DNA from: Candidatus Melainabacteria bacterium
GTDB taxonomy: Bacteria; Cyanobacteriota; Vampirovibrionia; Obscuribacterales; Obscuribacteraceae
Assembly: GCA_016209785.1 (NCBI GenBank)
Contig: JACQVM010000189.1
Location: 1 to 5,216, forward strand
Length of the DNA: 5,216 bases
Direction: 5' to 3'
The position numbers and the translations under genes were made by a program. Positions 1 to 5,216 of the stretch are shown here, in pieces; position 1 is the stretch's first letter; every line of letters begins with the position of its first letter. The notes under the pieces were generated by a model. The model saw only the letters and a program-made list of their open reading frames with translations, searched no databases and was not told the DNA's origin.

Positions 1-106
1 GTATAGATACAGCCTTCAAACAATCTTCCCGCCCTGACAACGCCCAACGCTTTTCTAGATGGGGCTCAAGGCATTTTATCCTGTCTTGATGGTCTAACAA
101 AGACAA
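1..106 (-). CDS. start of a small unrecognised gene, cut by the left window edge
   Basis: An open frame on the minus strand begins at a TTG at 106-104 and runs off the left edge without a stop, giving 35 codons that start MSLLDHQDRI and end REDCLKAVSI. The frame is open back to a TAG near 155, but TTG 106 is the only start preceded by a good ribosome binding site: AAGG at 119-116, nine bases upstream, overlapping the stop codon of the preceding gene. The TTG lies 11 bases after that stop, as in a co-transcribed pair. The visible residues are mixed, charged and soluble-looking (LEPHLEKRWALSGRED), with no signal peptide or membrane segment. I do not recognise the family and assign no function. 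A chance open frame of this length is possible, so the call rests mainly on the spacing and the ribosome binding site. Confidence 0.5.
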   Translation of the reverse strand, partial: MSLLDHQDRIKCLEPHLEKRWALSGREDCLKAVSI

Positions 107-115
107 GCCAGCTAA

Positions 116-119
116 CCTT
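116..119 (-). promoter_or_regulatory. Shine-Dalgarno AAGG for the TTG-started gene
   Basis: AAGG on the minus strand lies nine bases before the TTG at 106 and overlaps the TAA stop of the 358-residue gene. This site decides the start of the left-edge gene and suggests it is translated from the same mRNA as its upstream neighbour. Confidence 0.4.
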
Positions 120-1194
120 ATCGTGGCAGCTCGTTCGGGGGTAACTGAAAGAATCTATAAGCGTTGCTGGTTATTAGTCCTCTAGCAAAGGTAAAAAATA
201 GCTCCCTTCGCCCAGCTTGATCATATGCCCCTGCCCAAAAGGCAAAGTATGGGTCGTAGTAGGTGCCAGTCGGCGGCATATAAAGAAAGGCTCCCGGGGC
301 TAACGGCATGGCAGCATTGCTTTGTGGAAAATGATTCTTCTGTCGGAGAGACCCATCAGACTGCTGCCGGACTTCTCGCAACAATTGGTTTGCCTCATCA
401 ATTTTCTTGAGCATTTGCTGCTTCTGCTCAGGTGTCACGCTGTCCTGAAGGACTCCTCGAATCAAGGGGCTGAAAGACTCAACAAAAAGTATGTCTGCAA
501 GGTAAAGCTTAAAATAGGGATTATCAGATTGCTGGACTTGCTCACGTAAGAGTTGTTCTTGCCAAACAAGTCCGTCATCAGCCATTCTAGAAAGCTTCCA
601 AAAATAACTCATGACGTCGCCTTTAGGGTAGTTCACAGTAGCAAAACCATTTGTTTCACCACTGAATTGAGACATATAGCTTTCACTGACTCTTAACCGT
701 GCCCGGTCCACGTCATAGGACTTGCCATCTATGTCTATTACTTTTAGCTTTGCAGGGAAGTGGTGTGGAGTTTGATCTCCGTTCTTGAAAAAGAAATAGT
801 ATCCTTTTTCGTCTCCCCAAACCAACAACTGGGCATTGGCTGGCTTGCCGGTAATGCGCAATGTTTTATAGTCATACCCACAAGCTAGCTTGCGATCAAA
901 ATCAGGTTCTCCGTACCGCAGCTCCAGTACACCGTTTTTAACAGGACTTTCCAATGGACGGTCAGGTATGGTCTTGGTCGGGCTGGTTTCAGGACTTCTC
1001 CAGCCTTGTAGCAGGTCAATGGTAGCTCTATTGCGCGGGGAGCCTGTTTCCTGCAACAAGCCCAACAAGTCTGTTGTTGCTCTTACGGGGAGTTTCTCTG
1101 GGACCGTCCAGTCAGAAAAAAAGCTGCTACTGTCGAGGCTGTTGCCTGCCCCGCTATTGCCTTGTTGTCTTTCTAATCCTCTTTCGCCGCCCAT
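118..1194 (-). CDS. hypothetical protein of 358 residues, family not recognised
   Basis: This frame has an ATG at 1194 and a TAA at 118. AAGG lies ten bases before the ATG, slightly far but usable. I recognise no known family and see no signal peptide or membrane helix, so a soluble protein is likely. Residues 1-85 are rich in Gly, Ser, Pro and Arg and look disordered; they contain an imperfect duplicated motif, RATTDLL at 38-44 and RATIDLL at 56-62. Residues 88-175 alternate hydrophobic and polar residues like a beta-rich domain (LLVWGDEKGYYFFFKNGD at 123-140). Residues 195-285 look helical, with Gln- and Glu-rich stretches (EQKQQMLKKIDEANQLL). The tail at 300-350 is rich in Tyr and Phe (YYDPYFAFWAGAYDQ). 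The gene sits 139 bases after thrS, behind a possible promoter of its own, and is followed closely by another small gene. It is very likely a real gene, given its length and ordinary composition; its function is unknown. Confidence 0.8.
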   Translation of the reverse strand: MGGERGLERQQGNSGAGNSLDSSSFFSDWTVPEKLPVRATTDLLGLLQETGSPRNRATIDLLQGWRSPETSPTKTIPDRPLESPVKNGVLELRYGEPDFDRKLACGYDYKTLRITGKPANAQLLVWGDEKGYYFFFKNGDQTPHHFPAKLKVIDIDGKSYDVDRARLRVSESYMSQFSGETNGFATVNYPKGDVMSYFWKLSRMADDGLVWQEQLLREQVQQSDNPYFKLYLADILFVESFSPLIRGVLQDSVTPEQKQQMLKKIDEANQLLREVRQQSDGSLRQKNHFPQSNAAMPLAPGAFLYMPPTGTYYDPYFAFWAGAYDQAGRRELFFTFARGLITSNAYRFFQLPPNELPR

Positions 1195-1333
1195 TTAAAT
1201 AGAGCCTTCTAGCTATTGCTGTCTTAATATGCTCGCCAAAGCCTTGTGAGTCAATGTGAAATCCACGTAGTAAAACTAGGACTACATTTACAAGAAGTCT
1301 AAAGCTCCTTACAGGCTCTGATACCCGCATAGC
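1195..1333. other. intergenic region between thrS and the 358-residue gene
   Basis: This 139-base gap contains no gene. It holds a promoter-like pair of hexamers on the minus strand (listed separately), a 5-bp inverted repeat GTAGT/ACTAC at 1267-1271 and 1281-1285 with a 9-base loop, and a 7-bp inverted repeat AGAGCCT at 1201-1207 with AGGCTCT at 1313-1319. Neither repeat is followed by a T-tract, so I do not call a Rho-independent terminator for thrS. Read-through from thrS into the next gene remains possible. Confidence 0.6.
1226..1254 (-). promoter_or_regulatory. candidate sigma70-type promoter for the 358-residue gene
   Basis: On the minus strand, TTGACT (1254-1249, five of six matches to TTGACA) is separated by 17 bases from CATATT (1231-1226, four of six matches to TATAAT). 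An overlapping alternative -10, TATTAA, would give a spacer of 19. Transcription would begin near 1219, leaving a leader of about 25 bases that includes the AAGG ribosome binding site at 1208-1205. The geometry is good but the -10 is only moderate; no experimental support is available here. Confidence 0.42.
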
Positions 1334-3283
1334 TTACTTGCGTTCAGCTATTTCATCCGCAAGGCGCTTAATAAACGTGTCTAAGCTCATTGTGCCTAAA
1401 TCACCTTGATGGCGGTGACGTACAGCTATTTCATTAAGCTCTACTTCCTTATCACCAACAACCAGCATATAAGGAATCTTTTGCACCTGAGCATCACGAA
1501 TGCGATAGTTTATTGTCTCTGATCGATCATCGACCGAAACACGAATGTCCTTAACATGCAAGATATTATGAATCTTAAGGGCAAAGTCCCAATGTCTATC
1601 TGAGATAGGCAATATCACCACCTGAGTTGGTGCAAGCCAGGTAGGAAATGCGCCAGCATAATGTTCAATCAGCCCACCGCAAAAACGTTCCATGGAGCCT
1701 AAAACCGTTCGGTGAACCATAACTGTCTGATGCCGTTTGCCATCTTCAGCAATGTAACTTACATCAAAACGTTTGGGAAGATTTAAGTCAACTTGAATGG
1801 TTGGCCCTTGCCATGCCCGTCCAATTGCGTCAAATAACTTAATGTCAATCTTTGGTGCATAAAAAACACCACCACCCTCATCAATTTCATAGTTTAACTG
1901 CCGAGACTTCAAGGCAGCCTCAAGGGCACCGGTAGCTGCTTGCCACTGCTCCTCCGTCCCCAAATACTTCTCAGGGCGGGTAGCTAGATAAGCCTTATAT
2001 GTATAGCCAAAGGTTTTCATCATAAGATCCATTAGATCTAGAATGCCATTTATTTCACCTTCTAATTGTTCCGGGGTGCAAAAAATATGTGAGTCGTCCT
2101 GAGTAAAGCCACGTACCCTAAGCATCCCATGGAGAACCCCAGAGCGTTCATATCGGTAAACTGTTCCTAGTTCGGCCATTCTTATGGGAAGATCTCGATA
2201 ACTTCTCAACTTAGACTTATAGATCATGATGTGTCCAGGGCAATTCATGGGTTTAGCCCTGTAGGGCAGTCCATCAATGTCCATAGCAGAGTACATGTTC
2301 TCACCATAGTTTTCTAGGTGACCACTTATCTTATAGAGTTCTTCGTTAGCAATGTGCGGGGTATACACAAACTGATAGCCATGCTTGCGGTGCTCAGCTC
2401 GCCAGAAGTCCTCAATGATGGCACGGACGGTGGCAAGATTGGGATGCCAGAAAATTAGGCCAGGACCGACCTCGTCATGAACTGAGAACAAGTCTAGCTG
2501 CTTAGACAGTCTCCTGTGGTCACGCCTCTCTGCTTCCTCTAATCGTTTCAGATATTCATCAAGATCTGACTGTCTCCAGAAAGCAGTAGCATAAATACGC
2601 TGGAGTTGTTCTCGTTTCTCATCGCCACGCCAGTAAGATCCGGCAACCTTGAGCAACTTAAAAATCTTTATGTGACCAGTATTGGGCAAATGTGGTCCAC
2701 GACAAAGATCATTCCAAACAACTTTACCGCTTTGGTCTTGCATAAGATAAAGGGTTGGTGATTCATCTTTGTGTTCTTCTAAAAGTTCTGCCTTAAACTT
2801 CTCGCCTTGCCTTACGAATTCCTTCATTTGCTTTTCCACATCAGGAATTTGATAGCGCACGATGTGCTGGTTATCCTTTATAATGCGCCTCATCTCTTCT
2901 TCAATCTTTGACAGATCTTCCGGCAACAGAGCGTGATCTGGAATTTCAAAGTCATAATAGAAGCCATCTTCAATAGTAGGACCAATAGCAATCTTTGCTT
3001 GAGGAAACAATTTTTGCACAGCCTCTGCCATCACATGGGCACTGGAGTGACGCAGAAGTTCCAATGATTCCGGGTTGTCTTTTGTAAGGATTCTTACACA
3101 GTCCCCATCGCACAGAGTGGTGTATAGATCACCAATCTCACCATTAATGACTGCTCCAACAGCACTGCGATACAAGCCTGGAGAAATGGCCTTGGCTAGG
3201 TCAGCACAAGTTGTGCCAGCATCAACGCTCCGCTTGCTACCATCAGGAAGAGTCACGGTTACCTGGGTTTCAATTATTGACAT
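1334..3283 (-). CDS. thrS: threonyl-tRNA synthetase
   Basis: This class II aminoacyl-tRNA synthetase joins threonine to tRNA-Thr in the cytoplasm using ATP. With the ATG at 3283 it is 649 residues, close to the usual bacterial length of about 640. Residues 1-66 form the TGS domain (TVTLPDGSKRSVDAG). The editing domain, which removes mischarged serine, has both zinc-like motifs: HSSAH (His79, His83) and CRGPH (Cys194, His198). The catalytic core carries MNCPGH with zinc ligand Cys348, motif 2 YRYERSG with Arg377, His399 in DDSHIF, and His524 in the motif 3 region MVHRTVLGSMERF. The anticodon-binding domain fills about 550-649 (VVILPISDRHWDF onward). All expected catalytic and editing residues are present, so the enzyme should be fully active. 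The ATG is chosen because AAAAGGAG lies six bases upstream and the TGS domain begins right after it; an in-frame GTG at 3310 would add nine unneeded residues and put the Shine-Dalgarno inside the gene. Confidence 0.98.
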   Translation of the reverse strand: MSIIETQVTVTLPDGSKRSVDAGTTCADLAKAISPGLYRSAVGAVINGEIGDLYTTLCDGDCVRILTKDNPESLELLRHSSAHVMAEAVQKLFPQAKIAIGPTIEDGFYYDFEIPDHALLPEDLSKIEEEMRRIIKDNQHIVRYQIPDVEKQMKEFVRQGEKFKAELLEEHKDESPTLYLMQDQSGKVVWNDLCRGPHLPNTGHIKIFKLLKVAGSYWRGDEKREQLQRIYATAFWRQSDLDEYLKRLEEAERRDHRRLSKQLDLFSVHDEVGPGLIFWHPNLATVRAIIEDFWRAEHRKHGYQFVYTPHIANEELYKISGHLENYGENMYSAMDIDGLPYRAKPMNCPGHIMIYKSKLRSYRDLPIRMAELGTVYRYERSGVLHGMLRVRGFTQDDSHIFCTPEQLEGEINGILDLMDLMMKTFGYTYKAYLATRPEKYLGTEEQWQAATGALEAALKSRQLNYEIDEGGGVFYAPKIDIKLFDAIGRAWQGPTIQVDLNLPKRFDVSYIAEDGKRHQTVMVHRTVLGSMERFCGGLIEHYAGAFPTWLAPTQVVILPISDRHWDFALKIHNILHVKDIRVSVDDRSETINYRIRDAQVQKIPYMLVVGDKEVELNEIAVRHRHQGDLGTMSLDTFIKRLADEIAERK

Positions 3284-3381
3284 GGTTGGCTCCTTTTGCC
3301 CGGCATCCACAAACTGCCGCGCAAGGCAATTTTAACTCTCTCAAGCCACATTCTGCCTAGGATTGTGTTTCTTTTGCTTAA
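3284..3381 (-). promoter_or_regulatory. thrS leader region with a weak -10-like box and a small hairpin
   Basis: The 98 bases between the upstream stop and thrS hold TAAAAT at 3334-3329 (five of six matches to TATAAT), but no good -35 lies 16-18 bases before it. A hairpin can form from ATTGCC (3330-3325) and GGCAGT (3318-3313), with a 6-base loop and one G-U pair; it overlaps the -10-like box. I see no T-box, no run of Thr codons and no tRNA-Thr-like anticodon arm that would indicate specific thrS control. Either a weak promoter lies here or thrS is read through from mnmE. Confidence 0.2.
3290..3297 (-). promoter_or_regulatory. strong Shine-Dalgarno of thrS, decides the start
   Basis: AAAAGGAG on the minus strand ends six bases before the ATG at 3283. 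It fixes the thrS start at that ATG rather than at the upstream in-frame GTG at 3310. Confidence 0.85.
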
Positions 3382-3864
3382 CTAATTGCTGTTAGGCGCC
3401 GCACTAATGAAATCTCTCTTCAGCTCAGCAATAAAAGATAAAAGTAAGTGCTGCGTAGTATAAAAGCGTATGCCTACTGCATCCCAGCGATAAATTCCAG
3501 TGGCAGTATTGCCCGAGTCAAGCCATGCATGTACCTTAATTCCGCCCTCAACAGTTCGCTCAATTACTAATTCAAAAGCAGGCTCGTAAGGCTCAAAAAT
3601 AATTGTCTCCTTAGTCCCTCCAGCCAGACAAGAAAGCATTTTTATCAGCAGGTCAATCTCATCAGTCGGGTAGCGACTTATTGGACACACAAGACTTACA
3701 TTATCAGCACCGCTAAACCCAAGTTGCCAACTGCCACATTTGAGTGTAAGAGCAACAGCCTGCCAACATTGTTCCTCCTGGGTCTTTGGCATCACAAGAG
3801 ACTCTAGGCGCGCAAGTTCTAGCGAGCTAATACATTCATTATCTTCAGAGCATAGTTTAGCCAT
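3382..3864 (-). CDS. conserved-looking hypothetical protein of 160 residues (possibly WapI-immunity-like)
   Basis: A small soluble protein begins MAKLCSEDNE at the ATG at 3864 and ends at a TAG at 3382. The ATG follows the mnmE stop after a single base, so translation is probably coupled to mnmE. A longer reading from TTG 3906 would overlap mnmE by 41 bases and adds a Cys/Arg-rich stretch that looks like out-of-frame mnmE, so I prefer the ATG. No strong Shine-Dalgarno is visible. Residues 1-40 look helical. The core at 88-130 resembles a conserved domain: IIFEPYEPAFELVIER, then VHAWLDSGNTATGIYRWDAVGIRFYTT, then a C-terminal helix (LLLSFIAELKRDF). The FEPxEP...WDAxGxRF arrangement reminds me of small proteins annotated as WapI-family immunity proteins or related uncharacterised domains. 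That resemblance is from memory and weak, and no toxin gene lies beside it. No membrane segment or signal peptide is seen. The function is unknown. Confidence 0.82.
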   Translation of the reverse strand: MAKLCSEDNECISSLELARLESLVMPKTQEEQCWQAVALTLKCGSWQLGFSGADNVSLVCPISRYPTDEIDLLIKMLSCLAGGTKETIIFEPYEPAFELVIERTVEGGIKVHAWLDSGNTATGIYRWDAVGIRFYTTQHLLLSFIAELKRDFISAAPNSN

Positions 3865-3865
3865 C

Positions 3866-5216
3866 TTACTTGCCAACACAAAAGTTGGAAAACACCGCCT
3901 CAACAACTTCGTCGGTAATCATTTCACCAGATATTTCTGAAAGAGCGTCAATGGCTAATCTTAAATCAGTTGCAAAGCAATCTTGTGGATGAGCTAGCCT
4001 AAGTGTCTCTTCAGTGTGATCTAAAGCTTGAATAGCTCTCAAACAAAGTTCTGCTTGGCGTGCGTTAACCATAACTTGCATGTCTTGCTTAGGTTCATCC
4101 TCAAACACCCAGCTTTCAATCATGGGTGTTAAGCTTTCAATCCCAGTGCCCGTCTTAGCTGAAATACATAAGTTACCTACCAATTGACCATTTACCAGCA
4201 GTCCATCGGGCAGAATAGGTTGAGGACACAGGTCAACCTTGTTCCCCAGTAAGATATATGGCCTGGGGTAAACCATCTTCTGAATCTCTTCTTCAGGCGC
4301 TCCCCAACCTTCTATAAGATCCATAACAAACAAAACCATGTCAGCCTGATCTACAGCACGGCGTGTCCGCTCCATGCCCATGAGCTCTATCTGATCGACT
4401 GTCGAACGAATCCCTGCTGTGTCAATCAAGAATACCGGGATACCATTTATGTCTAATGGCTCCTCTAGGCAGTCTCGTGTAGTTCCTGGTACGTCTGTAA
4501 CAATAGCACGGTCAAATTGAAGGAGCTGGTTAAGTAAGCTGGATTTGCCAGCGTTTGGTCTACCTACAATAGCCAACCGTAGCCCTTGTCGTAAAAAGTG
4601 ACCTGTTCGAGCTGTCCTTAACAAGGTCTCAATGGACAAACGACATTGCCTAATAACATTGACGATTTCCTCATCAGCCACCTCGGCTACTTCCTCTGGA
4701 AAATCAATGCTGGCTACAATGGAGCTCAAAAGATTCACCAGTGTTGAGCGAACAGCAGCAATTTGTTTACCAAGTTGTCCGGACAGAGCTGTTAAAGCCA
4801 CACGACCTTGGCGGCTGGTTTTTGCTTGAATCAAGTCTAGCACTGCCTCAGCCTGCGTTAGATCAATCCGTCCTGATAAGAAAGCTCGCTCAGTAAATTC
4901 ACCTGCCCGTGCAAGCCTAGCACCCAACTTAATGGCTAAATAAAGGATTTCCTGGGCTATTACAGGGTTGCCATGACAGCTTATCTCTACGAGATCTTCA
5001 CCAGTATATGTACGCGGTCCTTGATAAGGAACAAGCACAACTTCATCAACAAAAGTACCCAAGTCTGGATCCACTATGAAGCCATGGCGTGCCATGAGAT
5101 TGACAAAGTCTGGACACGACCCATCTGGGCAGACAAACATACTCCTCGCAATTCCAAAAGAATCCCCACCAGACAATCGTATTACAGCAATGGCCCCTAA
5201 CCCGACGGGGGTTGAA
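3866..5216 (-). CDS. mnmE: tRNA uridine-5-carboxymethylaminomethyl(34) synthesis GTPase MnmE, missing a few N-terminal residues
   Basis: MnmE (TrmE) is a GTPase that works with MnmG to build the cmnm5 group on wobble U34 of several tRNAs. The frame stays open to the window edge: before the TTG at 5176 it reads [13 protein letters not shown], matching the conserved MnmE N-terminus, so TTG is an internal Leu codon and only roughly ten residues are missing. Of the 449 visible residues, the N-terminal folate-binding domain includes [17 protein letters not shown] and the signature [20 protein letters not shown]. The inserted G domain has all five motifs: GRPNAGKSS (G1), GTTRD (G2), DTAG (G3), NKVD (G4) and SAKTG (G5). 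The protein ends FCVGK, the family's C-terminal C-x-G-K with the conserved cysteine. The stop is a TAA at 3868-3866. No key residue is missing. The usual partner mnmG is not in this window. Confidence 0.97.
   Translation of the reverse strand, partial: STPVGLGAIAVIRLSGGDSFGIARSMFVCPDGSCPDFVNLMARHGFIVDPDLGTFVDEVVLVPYQGPRTYTGEDLVEISCHGNPVIAQEILYLAIKLGARLARAGEFTERAFLSGRIDLTQAEAVLDLIQAKTSRQGRVALTALSGQLGKQIAAVRSTLVNLLSSIVASIDFPEEVAEVADEEIVNVIRQCRLSIETLLRTARTGHFLRQGLRLAIVGRPNAGKSSLLNQLLQFDRAIVTDVPGTTRDCLEEPLDINGIPVFLIDTAGIRSTVDQIELMGMERTRRAVDQADMVLFVMDLIEGWGAPEEEIQKMVYPRPYILLGNKVDLCPQPILPDGLLVNGQLVGNLCISAKTGTGIESLTPMIESWVFEDEPKQDMQVMVNARQAELCLRAIQALDHTEETLRLAHPQDCFATDLRLAIDALSEISGEMITDEVVEAVFSNFCVGK
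3873..3888 (-). other. small hairpin just before the 160-residue gene's start
   Basis: On the minus strand, CCAAC (3888-3884) and GTTGG (3877-3873) can pair around a 6-base loop. The structure lies in the last mnmE codons, and its 3' arm ends eight bases before the ATG at 3864, where a ribosome binding site would be expected. It might influence coupled translation, but a 5-bp stem is weak and could be chance. Confidence 0.2.

Noticed and set aside
225..549. Plus-strand open frames of 61 and 75 codons
   Set aside because: They lie wholly inside the minus-strand 358-residue gene in antisense, overlap each other, and have no convincing start context or recognisable protein character.
890..1198. 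Plus-strand open frame of 102 codons
   Set aside because: It is antisense to the N-terminal half of the 358-residue gene, is rich in Ser, Leu and Arg as expected of a shadow frame, and has no supporting ribosome binding site that I can see.
1267..1285. GTAGT/ACTAC inverted repeat as the thrS terminator
   Set aside because: The stem is only 5 bp and AT-rich, the loop is nine bases, and no T-tract follows on the minus strand.
1285..1311. AAGGAG sequence on the minus strand after thrS as a ribosome binding site for a small gene
   Set aside because: The nearby starts are followed at once by stops (TTG TAA and ATG TAG), so there is no open frame for it to serve.
3075..3335. Plus-strand open frame of 86 codons opposite the thrS start
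   Set aside because: It is antisense to the strongly conserved TGS and early editing region of thrS, with no protein features of its own.
3865..3906. TTG 3906 as start of the 160-residue gene (174 residues)
   Set aside because: It would overlap the conserved mnmE 3' end by 41 bases, the added residues (MLRRCFPTF) mirror mnmE codons out of frame, and the ATG at 3864 directly after the mnmE stop is the simpler choice.
4632..5200. Plus-strand open frames of 65 and 75 codons
   Set aside because: Both are antisense to conserved parts of mnmE and show no independent support.

Overview
The window is a compact bacterial chromosomal segment of moderate GC. Every gene I can support lies on the minus strand, so transcription runs from the right edge to the left. 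In that order the genes are: mnmE (tRNA wobble-uridine modification GTPase, cut by the window edge only a few residues after its start), a 160-residue conserved-looking hypothetical protein that starts one base after the mnmE stop, thrS (complete threonyl-tRNA synthetase with a proofreading domain), a 358-residue protein I do not recognise, and the first 35 codons of a further small gene that runs off the left edge.

Right part (about 3380-5216): mnmE and the 160-residue gene form a tight pair that is probably translationally coupled. Middle (1334-3283): thrS follows after a 98-base gap. It has a strong Shine-Dalgarno sequence in front of an internal ATG, which makes the 9-residue-longer GTG start unlikely. 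Left part (1-1333): a 139-base intergenic stretch holds a plausible sigma70-type promoter. It is followed by the unrecognised 358-residue gene and, 11 bases after that gene's stop, by a TTG start with its own Shine-Dalgarno sequence.

Two genes act on tRNA: MnmE modifies U34 and ThrRS charges tRNA-Thr. This is a housekeeping setting rather than an obvious island. I see no transposase, integrase, CRISPR array, tRNA or rRNA gene, or toxin-antitoxin pair. The organism is a bacterium with AAGGAG-type ribosome binding sites. The sequence alone does not fix the phylum; the MnmE and ThrRS read to me as possibly from the Cyanobacteria/Melainabacteria neighbourhood, but that is a weak impression and not evidence.

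I did not find a convincing new molecular system. The items most worth checking are the unrecognised 358-residue protein, the small gene after it, and the 160-residue protein lodged between mnmE and thrS.
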